Shown one piece after another: positions 9,701 through 18,789 of a DNA stretch of 64,000 nt. Every line of letters starts with the position of its first letter. The stretch's first letter is position 1. The translations under genes were made by a program, and so were the position numbers. The stretch is from the NCBI GenBank assembly GCA_913063125.1, contig CAJXZM010000006.1, positions 18,111-82,110 of the forward strand, given 5' to 3'. Source of the stretch: an uncultured Gammaproteobacteria bacterium (lineage in GTDB: Bacteria > Pseudomonadota > Gammaproteobacteria > Pseudomonadales > Ketobacteraceae). Below the pieces are notes generated by a model. It did no database searches and was not told where the DNA came from. It saw only the letters and a program-made list of their open reading frames with translations.

Positions 9701-12700
9701 TCCAGTAACTCAATGCTAATGCCCGCTAACCCGCTGTCAGCATCGTCTTTCAAGCCATTATTATTTTCATCCATAAACACCGTGCCGCTGATACCGGCGG
9801 GGTCAGAGATGGGGGTTGGGTCCTCGTCATTATTGTTACCAGCAAAGCCCGGCGGTTCTCCGCCTCCGTTAACTACCGCGCTATTGATCAAGGTCTGTCC
9901 AGATAAACCACTCGCCACCGCGACGTTAATGTTGATCGCACCACTACTTCCGCCAGCCTCGATGACAGCAGAGCTTGTACAAGTGACTAACTGCTCGGCA
10001 ATGGCACAACTCCAGTCCGAATTTTCAGCTACCGCTATAGCGGTGATACCTACTGGCAATGTATCCACTAAGGTTAACGTACCACTAGTATCAATGTTGC
10101 CTATATTACTCGCCAGCAAGGTGTAAACACCGGTTGTAGACTCGACATTTAAGGTGGCGGGCAAATGCGTTTTCAGTAATTTCAGATCAACGACGTTACC
10201 TACTTGCTCAGCAAAATTGTTCCCATTGGATATCAATTCAGAACTGGCGCTCAGGTCAATTCCCGTAATCACGCTAGGGCTGGTGGTGACGGGTGTTGCC
10301 GTGCCACCGTTCGTACCTGGTGTTGTTATCCCGTTGCTAGTACCAGTAAGTTGATTAGGCTGCGTTACGGTATAGCTGCCACGCGCTAAGCCGACAAAAC
10401 TATAACTGCCATCTTCACCTGTAGTGGTAGTCATTGTTACCGTATTGCCATTGATATCAGTGCCGGTTAACTCAATGCTTTGATTGATAAGACCGTGGTC
10501 GTTATCGTTGAGCAAACCATCGTTGTTATAATCAAAAAATACTGCACCGTTAACATGAGCACCCTTTATAATTTCTGCAAAGTTATTACCCGTCGCAGCA
10601 GTGCCAGGCAGCAGAATAATATTGCTGATTACACTCGGGCTGGTGGCAGGGCCGGACGCGGTGCCCGAGGTACCCGCCGTGGTGACTCCGTTAGCAGTAT
10701 CAGCTGGTTGGTCGGGTTGACGTACGCTGTAGGGGCCAGAGCCAAGCGCAGAAAAACTATAGCTGCCATTACTATCGGTCGATGTTGAAGCAATCACTGT
10801 ATTGATGTCACCCAGCAATTCAATGGTAACGTTAGCCAGCCCAACATCGGCGCCGTTTTGCAAACCATCGTTATCTTCGTCCCTGAACACCACGCCACTA
10901 ATGCTGGATGCTGTAACTATCGCTGTGGGATCAACCGCTGTGTTATTACTCTGAGATCCGAGAAGCTCATTGCCACCGGAAACCACCACATTATTGATAA
11001 GCTCTTGGCTGCTAATCCCTGCATCCACCGAGACATTGAGGCGTATGTCTGAAGCCGTATCAATGCCTGTGACGCTAACCACGCCATTACCGGTACAAGT
11101 CACTATCTGCGCAGCAATAACACAATTCCAATCAGTGCTGTTATCCACGCTCAGCGCGGTAAGCCCTGCCGGCAAGGTATCTACCACGATAATTTCACCC
11201 CTGCTATCGGCATTACCAATATTACCCAATGTAAGGGTGTAAACCCCTTGCGACCCTTCTCCAAAGTTGCTTGGCCAGTGGCTCTTACTGATCGTCAGGT
11301 CGACCGTGGCAGGTGGTGGTGGTACGTAAATTTCTGCGAAATCATTCGCTGATGTATCTGTATTGATGGGTAAGATAATACCGCTGATCACACTGGGTGT
11401 TGTCGCCACGTTGGTCGCCGTACCTGCCGTACCCCCATTACCCACTGCTCCAGCTGTGGTTATGCCGTTTCTGGAATTAACCGGCTGACTGGGTTGTCGC
11501 ACACTATAAGTACCATCGCCGAGGTTAGTGAAACTGTAGGCTCCCGCGCCGTTAGTGGTCATGCTTGCGACCACATTGCCGCTATTGTCGAGTAGCTGGA
11601 GCTGAACGCTGCCAAGACCCGGCTCGCCACCATTTTGCACTCCGTCATTGTCAGCATCCAGAAACACCACACCGCTGATGCTGGAGGGATCAACGATGAG
11701 CGTTGGATCATCATCACCATTATTACCATCCAAACCGGACGGCTCACTGCCCCCGGCAATCGTCACGTTATTGACCAGTACCTGGCCCGAGGTTCCCCCA
11801 GCTACCGAGACGTTCAAGCGGATAGGTGTCCCGCTTCCACCCGCAAGAATGATCTCGCTACCGCTACAGGTGACAACTTGACCGGCAATACCGCAGCTCC
11901 AAGCCGAATTGTTATCAACGCTATTGGGGGTCATGCCCGCCGGTAAGGTATCGACCACAGTCATGGCACCGCTGGAATTACCAGTACCAATATTACCGGG
12001 CGTAATAGTATAAACACCCGACGTTGTGCTTTCGCCAAAATTGCTGGGCCAATGGCTTTTGCTGACCGTTAAATCAGGGGTAACACCCGCCTGCTCGGCA
12101 AATTTATTGTCGCCGGACACACTGGTGATGGTGGCCATGACAATACCGGAGATCGCACTGGGCGTGGTAGCCACATTCGTGGCTGCACCACCGCCGCTAC
12201 CCACGCTGGTGGCGCCATTGGTTGTACCAGTAGGTTGTGCAGGCTGGCTAATGGTATAGGTTCCCGGTGGTAAATTTGTGAAGCTGTAAGTGCCGTCGCT
12301 AGCGGTTAGCACCGCAATCGGTGTAATTGCATTGCCGTTGATATCGGTGCCGGTCAGGTTAAGCGTTTCGCCATCGATGCCGTGATCCGAGCCATCAAGC
12401 GTGCCGCTGTTATCATAATCGAGGTACATCTGACCGGAGATGCGTGCGCCATGAGGGATCTCTGCAAAGTTGTTGGCGCTAGTAGCGGTATTGGGAGGCA
12501 GGATGATGGTACCGATAACACTGGGCAAGGTGTTTAAGCCTGAGGCAGTACCCGCAGTGCCTCCGTTGGCGACAGTACCCGCCGTGGTAATACCGTTGGA
12601 GGTATTGGTCGGCTGGTTGGGTTGGCGAACCGAATAGGTGTCGGGGTCCAAACCGGTAAAGCTGTAGGCACCGTTAGCATCGGTAGTGGTATTGCTAACA

Positions 12701-15700
12701 AAGGCCGCTACGTTATCAAGTAGTTCAATAGTCACACCAGCAAGCCCTGCATCAGCGCCATTTTTAATGCCATTATTATTTGCATCACTGAACACCACGC
12801 CGCTAATACTGGAGGGCACAACTTCAGCAAAATCATTGCCCATCGAACCACTGATCTCTCCTGCGCCGCCGTCTCCATTGAGAATAATATTCACCACTTG
12901 ACTGGTGCTAGCGGTGGGGTTGGTGGCGGTGCCGATTGTACCTGTACTGCCATTGGCCGAGGTAATGGCGCCCGCTGTAGTGGTGCCATTGGTGGTATTT
13001 GCGGGTTGCGCTGGTTGACACACGGAGTACGTACCTGCAGCTAACAAGGCAAACAAATAATTACCCTGAGTATCACTGCTAACCGATGCGGCCAATCCGC
13101 CGCCACAACTCGCCCCTGTTCGCAATTCAATGGTAACACCGCTTATCGGGGTATCAGTGCCAAGCTCGTAACTACCATTGGGCGCAACGTTGTTATCGTT
13201 AAATATGCGGCCCGCGATAAATCCCTCGGTACTAATCAGCAAGCTGCTATTGGCCGGTGTCTGGTTGTCCCCGGCATTAGTTTGTAAATCACCCGCCGGA
13301 ATATTGTTATTATGATCGCCCGTGGTAGCGCCAGTCACATCCACTGTAATGCTACAACCACCCGCCGGTATACTTGCACCGTTGGCATAACTCACCGTAC
13401 CAGCAGCGGCAACTGCTGTTACACCACCAGGACAGTCGCCGCCGATATTAGGGGTACCCGCCACCACAATATTACCCGGTGAGGTCGGTAGGATATCGGT
13501 GAAAATTGAAGACAAAGTAATCGCACTGGCGTTGTCATTACCGAATACAATCGTCAGCGTAGACGTTCCACTAACGGGGATTACTGCAGGTGAAAATTGT
13601 TTATCTACGCTGGGCGGTGTCGATACCACTAACTCGGCACTACTCGATTCATCATTGGTGACGCCTTCATTGGTAGTAATCGCGCTGGCGGCGATGGTAT
13701 TGGTATAACTGTCTGAAATATTACTCATCACATCAACCGACAGCGTACAGGAACCGGTGGCGGGAATAGTCGCGCCACTCAAGCGTATGCTGGTCGCTGA
13801 AGCAAGTGCGCTAATAAAACCACCGGCGCAAGTCGTCGCGGCATTTGGTGTTTGCGCAACGACTAAACCGGAGGGTAAAGTATCCGTTAATGCCGCGCCC
13901 GTCAGAGCCAGGGCGTTGGCGTTATCAAAGCGAATGGTTAATGTTTTTGCCGTTCCGGGGGGCGTGCTGGCAGAGCCAGTGGTAAAGCCCACCGGGTTGC
14001 CTGCGTCCAAAGTCTGAGCGTCAATCGCCTTGTGAACTTCAAGTGGCGACTTGGCAAATAATGTATCGCTGGTTGGCTGAGAGTTGGTAACGCCTATGCC
14101 ACCCGCTGTTGCCGTGACTGCTGAAGCAGCAATGGTGTTGAGGTAATCCCCCTCAACAGCAACCACTACATCAATCTCAGCATAACAACTGGCAGCGGTC
14201 GCACCCACTGCAGCAGCAATACTACCACTGGCTATGTCCACTTGAGTATTAACGGGAGAGGTTACCGTCGCGCCAATACAGGTAGTGGTTGGGTTGGCAC
14301 CGCTGGGCACCACCACGCCACCCGGTAAATTATCGGTAACACTCAAACCGGTAACGGCCTGTGAGGTTGGGTTGTAAAAGGTAATACGCAAGCGTGAGCG
14401 GTCCCCTGGTTCAACCACATTGGGGCTAAAATTTTTGGTGATACCAATATTGCTTTGCGTTGTTAAACTGGTGCTGGCTTGGCCGCTATTGGTCAATCCC
14501 TGGTCGTTGCTAATGGCACCGACGGGAATAAAGTTGGTGACACCGCCTATCGCATTGGAGGTCACATTCAACGTCACGGTGCAGGCCGCCGCACCTGCCA
14601 AAGACACACCCGACAAACCCACCTGAGTCGCTCCCGCAGGCGCTGATACAATGCCACCGATACACGTCGTACTGGCACCAGCCGTAGCGGCCACTGCCAT
14701 GCCGTTGGCCCCGCCCCCGATGGTGCCGTCGGTGGTGAAATAATCCGTAACAGCAAGGTTGGTAACCGCATCCGCACCGTTAGTAATAGTGATAGTCAAT
14801 ACACTGGTTTGGCCGGGGAAGGTCAAGGTACTGGGGTTGGTGGCTTTGGCGACACTTAAATTAGTGCTGGGCGTATTGGTCAGCGTCCCTGCGATCGCCG
14901 CAACATTGCGCACGCCGCCATCGGCGACAACATTGCCAACAGGAATGGTATTAACCCAATTACCGCCGCCTGTTGCCACCACATTAAACACGACATCACA
15001 ACTACCTGAACCCCCCAGACTGGCTGTGGTCATGGTAATCGTGTTATCACCCGCAGTCGCTGAGGTAAATACCGGTGCACCGCCACAGGTGGTGTAAGCA
15101 TTGACCGGGGTCGCTAACACCATACCTGCTGGCAGTGGGTCAGTGATGCTAATATTGGTCAGTGGCAGTGCGCTGCTATTATCCAAACGTACTTTTACGG
15201 TCGATATACCACCCGAAGAAACAGCGCTTGGGGTAAAGGTTTTGCTGCCACTCAACGCAGAAATATACGTCAGCGTTGCGGTATCTGTATTGAAGGCAGA
15301 CAGCGGCGTTGTGGTGCCGTTAGCCCGAGTTTGTGTGCCTGCCAATTGTGCAGTATCCGGGTACGTACCCGCCGGACCCACAACATCTATCGTTACGGTG
15401 CAGGTACCGTTACTGCCAATGCCATTATTCGCGCGTGCCGGCACCGTCGCACCATTGACGGTGAATGAGTTCGCACCCGGTGTCGCTGTGATGGTTGGGG
15501 TTCCGCAATTACTGGAGGCATTGGCTGGGTTGGCTATCTCTAGCTGGCCGGTGCCATCAATGGGAAAGGTATCTGAGATACTCACATTCGTCAGGGTATT
15601 AGCAGAAATATTGGTGATAGTCAGCGTCAGCGTGGCAATGGTGCCTTCGTCGAGGGATTCATTGGTAACGCCATTGAACCGCAGCGTTGCACTGCCAACG

Positions 15701-17613
15701 GCGCTGTCAATTTTGGTGCTTGCACTGGAAGTAGCACTTGAGCCATTACAGGTACCGCCTGCGTTATAACAGATATCGCCGATCGCCAATGTATTTTGCG
15801 TTGACGACGCATCTGCCGCATTGGGATCAGTCATCACCCAAAAAGTCAAAGCACAACTAGCAGGACTACTAATACTCACCCGCGCAGGCACCGTGGCAAT
15901 TTCAAGATCAGCGTTACTATCACCGACAACACTGTTAACCGTGATACCCGCACAACCCGCCGTACCCGTCATACTCGGCGAAAAGTCATTGCCGTTAATG
16001 ATGCCATCCAAAAAAGTCATATTGGCTGGCAGGGTGTCATCTATGGCAACGTTATTGATCGCCGCATTGGAGTAGTTCTCAATCGTCAACGTGTAGGCGA
16101 TGGGGTTACCCGGCCCAATATCACCACTGCTAACGGTCTTTAAAATGCGCATATCGTCAGCGACTAAAATCGACGCCGACGCCGACTGACTAATAATGGC
16201 CGCATTACCAACATCAATTAATCCTTCGACAAGGGTGTTGGTATAAGAAATAGGGACTTCAGCGGTCTCTACCGTACCAATAACATCTACGGTAATCGTA
16301 CAAGCGCCATTGGCGGGGATAACTCCGCCGGTCACATCAACACCATGATTAACACCATTGCCAAAATCAATGGCTGTTACGACACCCCCGGCACAGGTTG
16401 TTGCCGGTACACCCGTAACCGCGAGACCATGGGCAGGGTCCGCCCCTAAGCCGTCAACAGGGTTATCATCAAAAGTGTTAATCGTTAACGGTGCATCGCC
16501 ATTGTTGGTTAAGGTGATAGTAAAAGTACCCGTTTCCCCATCTGAAAGGGAGTTGCCGGAAAAACTCTTGGATACCAATAAGGGCGATATAGCCCTGACG
16601 TTTGCCGTTGCATTACTGGCGGCAGGTATGCCTAGGTCGTTAGTAAAGTCGGTAGATTTGTCGATTGAGTTACTGAGTATTGCCGTTTGAAAGTCACCAT
16701 CAGTGTGCTTCGCCTCAGTCTTAACCGTTAACGTACAAATACCATTACTACCACCCGCTGCCGGAATATCTCCCGTTGCTGTCAACGTAGTATCACCCGC
16801 CAGCGGGTTAAACGTGGGTGCACCGCCGCCATTATTACAGCTAGCGGTTTTCGCGGGCGTAGCGGCCACCTCAATAATAGCGGTAGCACTTAATTGCGGA
16901 AAAGCATCGGTAATATTGAAACCTGAAATAGCCACAGGGTTGGTGTTAGTCACGGTGATTGTCAGGGTTCTACTGGTGCCGCCTAAATAATGATCCCTAG
17001 AGGAAAAACTCTTATCAATGGAGGGTTTTGCTAACGCATTGATATTAATACTTTGGCTGACCTGGCCAGAGTTTGTGACAGCACCACCGTCATTACCCGT
17101 CACTGCATTGTCGGCTATGTTAAAAGCGTAAGTCGTGCTACTGCCAGTTGACGTTCCCGCCGTGACGGGCACTTCAATCACACAGGTGCCGTCGGTACTC
17201 ATGGCTCGCGCCGGAACAACGCCGCCCGCTAATACAATGGTTTGGCCGTCCACCGTTGCAGTTAAGGAACCGGCGCCTGGATTTGTTACCGGTATACTGG
17301 GGTCTGTACATTGATATGTACTAGCTCCAGAAACTTTTAAACCATTTGGCAAGGTTCCTGGCAAGGTTAAATTAAACGCCGCTGCTGTAACATCGGCACC
17401 GGTATTACTGTTGCTCAAGGTAATTTCTAGTCTCGTCGATTCACTAGGATAAATAGCTGTTGGGTCACCGGATACCAAGGTGACGGATGCACTCAGTGCC
17501 GCCAGCACCGAAGCTGGAAACAGCAGCAAGGCAACAAGTAGCAGCGACTTTATGTTGAAAAATGCGTTTGAACGGCTATTAACTAGGGGAGAAAAACAAG
17601 GGGATTTCAGCAT
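6763..17613 (-). CDS. Giant DUF11 / SdrD-B repeat surface protein
   Basis: 3616 aa. A long signal peptide (to about residue 39, PASVLA) is followed by about ten 120-140-residue Ig-like repeats of the DUF11/DUF7933 kind (about 40-1460). Each has a DTLPxG-like strand and a Cys pair (pattern CxGGxV ... GxCTxxV), suggesting one disulfide per repeat. From about 1460 to 3060 nine SdrD B-like modules (SGxVFxDxNNxG ... YSFxxLxxGxYSVxQPxQP) alternate with four longer DUF11 units (SKSHWP...VDTLPAG). The SdrD-B loops carry D-x-D-x-D-G acidic patterns consistent with calcium binding. A further DUF11 unit lies near 3266, a last SdrD-B near 3394, and the end (about 3506-3565) is a charged helical segment. 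No LPXTG, autotransporter barrel or T1SS signal was recognised. It is probably a filamentous extracellular adhesin or sheath protein working with the downstream OmpA-barrel protein. Confidence 0.88.
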   Translation of the reverse strand: MLKSPCFSPLVNSRSNAFFNIKSLLLVALLLFPASVLAALSASVTLVSGDPTAIYPSESTRLEITLSNSNTGADVTAAAFNLTLPGTLPNGLKVSGASTYQCTDPSIPVTNPGAGSLTATVDGQTIVLAGGVVPARAMSTDGTCVIEVPVTAGTSTGSSTTYAFNIADNAVTGNDGGAVTNSGQVSQSININALAKPSIDKSFSSRDHYLGGTSRTLTITVTNTNPVAISGFNITDAFPQLSATAIIEVAATPAKTASCNNGGGAPTFNPLAGDTTLTATGDIPAAGGSNGICTLTVKTEAKHTDGDFQTAILSNSIDKSTDFTNDLGIPAASNATANVRAISPLLVSKSFSGNSLSDGETGTFTITLTNNGDAPLTINTFDDNPVDGLGADPAHGLAVTGVPATTCAGGVVTAIDFGNGVNHGVDVTGGVIPANGACTITVDVIGTVETAEVPISYTNTLVEGLIDVGNAAIISQSASASILVADDMRILKTVSSGDIGPGNPIAYTLTIENYSNAAINNVAIDDTLPANMTFLDGIINGNDFSPSMTGTAGCAGITVNSVVGDSNADLEIATVPARVSISSPASCALTFWVMTDPNAADASSTQNTLAIGDICYNAGGTCNGSSATSSASTKIDSAVGSATLRFNGVTNESLDEGTIATLTLTITNISANTLTNVSISDTFPIDGTGQLEIANPANASSNCGTPTITATPGANSFTVNGATVPARANNGIGSNGTCTVTIDVVGPAGTYPDTAQLAGTQTRANGTTTPLSAFNTDTATLTYISALSGSKTFTPSAVSSGGISTVKVRLDNSSALPLTNISITDPLPAGMVLATPVNAYTTCGGAPVFTSATAGDNTITMTTASLGGSGSCDVVFNVVATGGGNWVNTIPVGNVVADGGVRNVAAIAGTLTNTPSTNLSVAKATNPSTLTFPGQTSVLTITITNGADAVTNLAVTDYFTTDGTIGGGANGMAVAATAGASTTCIGGIVSAPAGATQVGLSGVSLAGAAACTVTLNVTSNAIGGVTNFIPVGAISNDQGLTNSGQASTSLTTQSNIGITKNFSPNVVEPGDRSRLRITFYNPTSQAVTGLSVTDNLPGGVVVPSGANPTTTCIGATVTSPVNTQVDIASGSIAAAVGATAASCYAEIDVVVAVEGDYLNTIAASAVTATAGGIGVTNSQPTSDTLFAKSPLEVHKAIDAQTLDAGNPVGFTTGSASTPPGTAKTLTIRFDNANALALTGAALTDTLPSGLVVAQTPNAATTCAGGFISALASATSIRLSGATIPATGSCTLSVDVMSNISDSYTNTIAASAITTNEGVTNDESSSAELVVSTPPSVDKQFSPAVIPVSGTSTLTIVFGNDNASAITLSSIFTDILPTSPGNIVVAGTPNIGGDCPGGVTAVAAAGTVSYANGASIPAGGCSITVDVTGATTGDHNNNIPAGDLQTNAGDNQTPANSSLLISTEGFIAGRIFNDNNVAPNGSYELGTDTPISGVTIELRTGASCGGGLAASVSSDTQGNYLFALLAAGTYSVCQPAQPANTTNGTTTAGAITSANGSTGTIGTATNPTASTSQVVNIILNGDGGAGEISGSMGNDFAEVVPSSISGVVFSDANNNGIKNGADAGLAGVTIELLDNVAAFVSNTTTDANGAYSFTGLDPDTYSVRQPNQPTNTSNGITTAGTVANGGTAGTASGLNTLPSVIGTIILPPNTATSANNFAEIPHGARISGQMYLDYDNSGTLDGSDHGIDGETLNLTGTDINGNAITPIAVLTASDGTYSFTNLPPGTYTISQPAQPTGTTNGATSVGSGGGAATNVATTPSAISGIVMATITSVSGDNKFAEQAGVTPDLTVSKSHWPSNFGESTTSGVYTITPGNIGTGNSSGAMTVVDTLPAGMTPNSVDNNSAWSCGIAGQVVTCSGSEIILAGGSGTPIRLNVSVAGGTSGQVLVNNVTIAGGSEPSGLDGNNGDDDPTLIVDPSSISGVVFLDADNDGVQNGGEPGLGSVQLQLLDNSGNVVASMTTNGAGAYSFTNLGDGTYSVRQPSQPVNSRNGITTAGAVGNGGTAGTATNVATTPSVISGIILPINTDTSANDFAEIYVPPPPATVDLTISKSHWPSNFGEGSQGVYTLTLGNIGNADSRGEIIVVDTLPAGLTALSVDNSTDWNCVIAAQIVTCTGNGVVSVTGIDTASDIRLNVSVDAGISSQELINNVVVSGGNELLGSQSNNTAVDPTAIVTASSISGVVFRDEDNDGLQNGADVGLANVTIELLGDINTVIASTSTDSNGSYSFSALGSGPYSVRQPDQPADTANGVTTAGTSGTASGPATSPSVISNIILLPGTAATGNNFAEIIKGAHVNGAVFFDYNNDGLLNDNDHGLINQSIELTGTDINGNTVTMTTTTGEDGSYSFVGLARGSYTVTQPNQLTGTSNGITTPGTNGGTATPVTTSPSVITGIDLSASSELISNGNNFAEQVGNVVDLKLLKTHLPATLNVESTTGVYTLLASNIGNIDTSGTLTLVDTLPVGITAIAVAENSDWSCAIAEQLVTCTSSAVIEAGGSSGAININVAVASGLSGQTLINSAVVNGGGEPPGFAGNNNDEDPTPISDPAGISGTVFMDENNNGLKDDADSGLAGISIELLDTDDVIIATTRTTADGNYQFNNLAPGTYSIRQPIQPLDTANGITIAGIVGSGGSAGTATSITEVPSAITGIVLAAGINSSENNFAEIHHNGSVHGQVFLDYDNSGSSNGNDHGLSGQIIELTGIDVFGNTLTLEAASVADGSFSFIELPLGTYTLTQPTQPEGTSNGLTSVGSGGGVATDVATTPSSVSVIVLSDTRNTAEANLFSELPGDVSDLSLTKSHHPETFGEGSTTGIYSIAFTNNGTIGTSADLTVVDTLPVGMTALEVLSNPDWRCTIIGQIVTCDSSVVIAAGENAAPIELRVAVEDGLAGQTLVNNAVITGGGEPPGFEGDDSDDDPTLIVEAAQVSGTVWRDINHDRVRDAGEALIANWNVELLLNGRTIRTTTTASDGTYAFTAISPGSGYQIVFRDPESGAILGIPVPNEHAGNYIVGTIDSNNNPAGADNSSGFLDKMTLFPGDNVIEQSLPLDPSGIIYNSNTRDPLSGAEITLGGPAGFDPSTQLVGGINNVTQTTQEEGFYEFLLINDAPSGVYTLTVVEPAGYLPGGSQMIPVCVNTPVVAALPDPALVQTSNIAPVESTALHDPAACATNSVGFATTADTTQYYLSFNLDTALPSGNVLNNHIPVDPIMGGALTVTKTASIDTVNKGDLVPYVIRVHNNLTINLNAVDVVDQMPPGFKYVEDSAQLDQVLLEPNQVGRELHWPNIDFSVDQTHVFTLLMIPGSGVADGEYTNRAWAEMFGNLSSNIASAVVQVVPNPTFDCSDIIGKVFDDHNLNGYQDSGEPGLPAVRLATVSGELITTDSEGRYHVTCAATPDEMRGTNFILKLDARTLPSGYRVTTENPRVIRLTTGKIAKLNFGAGIHRIVRLDLTSEAFVENETELAETYLQRLNDLLVMLQKAPSILRIAYQLENNEEEGRAQERVDYVDKFMRERWSELGDCCYDLQLEKEIIEAGDGGGAAVIETTVSEASASKESTQEVAQ

Positions 17614-17735
17614 AAAACCTATTAAATCATCTCAAATAAGGGAACGTAGGCTTTGCAAGTAAGAGTAAGCCAAACAGTATTAAGGAACAGTGATTAATAA
17701 ATAAACATAGCTGAAAATAGGATTACATCAATAAG

Positions 17736-17888
17736 TCAATGCGGAGGGGCTTTGGTGCTTTGGTGCTTTGCTAGATTCACTTTATCCTGAACCCAATGCC
17801 ACCTGGCTTGATTCCGATATTCATAAAACAAGTAGCAAACGCTTTCTTCACTTTCACTCAGCTGATTACCGTTGGCATCATAAGTATA
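17736..17888 (-). pseudogene. RHS/YD-repeat protein fragment
   Basis: Minus-strand frame of 50 codons opening directly after a TAG at 17891-17889 and ending at TGA 17738-17736. It encodes YTYDANGNQLSESEE and then YLFYEYRNQARW, the signature of one YD repeat from an RHS protein (Y-x-YDxxGN...), followed by unrelated residues. There is no start codon context, no second repeat and no toxin tip, so this is a decayed fragment of a former rhs locus lying between the giant surface gene and the TetR gene. Confidence 0.55.
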
Positions 17889-17943
17889 CTAGTAGAGTCG
17901 CATCGTAAATGCTTTTACGCTCGCTAGTGGCAACTTACTCTTA

Positions 17944-18645
17944 TCACCGAAGAGCATCAGCCAATAACTTAACATGTCCCCCTAACATGGCGCTTCCCAT
18001 AGTCAAATTGACGATAGAGGTGCCTGCCTGTTGACATATTTCGTCTCTACGTTCTGGCTCCTCGATGTAGTCCATCGACAATTGAAACAATTCTCGGCTA
18101 ATCACTTCAGACACAGACAAAAGACTCGCAGGATCTAATTTTGGCAGCAACCCCAAAGTTTCGATATCTTCCGCCATATCGTGAGCGAAATCTTTCATCA
18201 GTTTCCTAAGGGCTTTACGTAACACGGGCGATGAACCGTGCAATTCCCTGACCCCTAAAATAAACGCCTTGGGGTTAGCCTCCACAAATTTGAAGAATAA
18301 TTCCACCGTAGCATTACTCACCTGCCATGATCTAACAAAATTAAGTCGAGGATTTTCCTGCCAACTAATAGGAGGTGATCCTGGCGGTACCACTGACTCA
18401 GCCGCTTCACGCCGTAAATCCCGTAATGGCTGACGAATCTGAGACATCATATCCTCAATAATTGCCAACCCCAACTCATCAAAACCTTTAAAGTGACGAT
18501 AAAAAGTATTCGGATTAAGCCCTGCATTTCTTGCAAGTTCTCTTAGGCTAAAGCCGTCTAAACTTCGGGTATTTGCCGTCAAATCAAGCGCAGCCGCCAT
18601 TAATAGACGCTTCCCTTCTGCCAGCACGCTTTTTGGATAACTCAT
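17944..18645 (-). CDS. TetR-family repressor, FabR-like
   Basis: 233 aa. The N-terminal helix-turn-helix, FSLRELARNAGLNPNTFYRHF (residues 32-52) followed by DELGLAII, closely follows the FabR/DesT pattern, and the C-terminal part (FFKFVEANPKAF ... GSSPVLRKAL) also mirrors FabR, the repressor of unsaturated fatty-acid synthesis that senses acyl chains. It is divergent from a flavin monooxygenase operon, and the 144-bp gap holds three GTATAC sites overlapping a promoter, so it probably represses that operon and itself in response to a lipid-like ligand. The regulatory link and the ligand are inferred. Confidence 0.88.
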   Translation of the reverse strand: MSYPKSVLAEGKRLLMAAALDLTANTRSLDGFSLRELARNAGLNPNTFYRHFKGFDELGLAIIEDMMSQIRQPLRDLRREAAESVVPPGSPPISWQENPRLNFVRSWQVSNATVELFFKFVEANPKAFILGVRELHGSSPVLRKALRKLMKDFAHDMAEDIETLGLLPKLDPASLLSVSEVISRELFQLSMDYIEEPERRDEICQQAGTSIVNLTMGSAMLGGHVKLLADALR

Positions 18646-18698
18646 AAAGCACTTCTTCTATACAAATTAGACTGCAATGTATTGAATTCTACCGGCTC

Positions 18699-18754
18699 TT
18701 GACTTCGTTGTATACAATCGTATACCTTAAGATCAAGCGTAGACACTTGTATAC
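18699..18754 (+). promoter_or_regulatory. Promoter with three GTATAC operator half-sites
   Basis: TTGACT at 18699-18704 and TATACC at 18721-18726 (16-bp spacing) form a plausible sigma-70 promoter for the monooxygenase operon. GTATAC occurs at 18710-18715, 18720-18725 and 18749-18754; the first two are 10 bp apart (one helical turn) and sit across the spacer and -10. This is the arrangement expected for repression by the divergent TetR protein. Confidence 0.6.
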
Positions 18755-18789
18755 CCCTTAAAATATTAGCGAGATGGAAGGACAACACA

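Noticed and set aside
15101..15769. 222-aa plus-strand ORF and many other plus-strand ORFs within 6.8-17.6 kb
   Set aside because: They are antisense shadows of the giant repeat gene; their Val/Ala/Pro-rich text mirrors its Thr/Gly/Ala-rich codons and they lack ribosome sites.
17753..17770. Direct repeat GGTGCTTT twice near 17754
   Set aside because: A simple short duplication within the RHS fragment; no sign of an attachment site.
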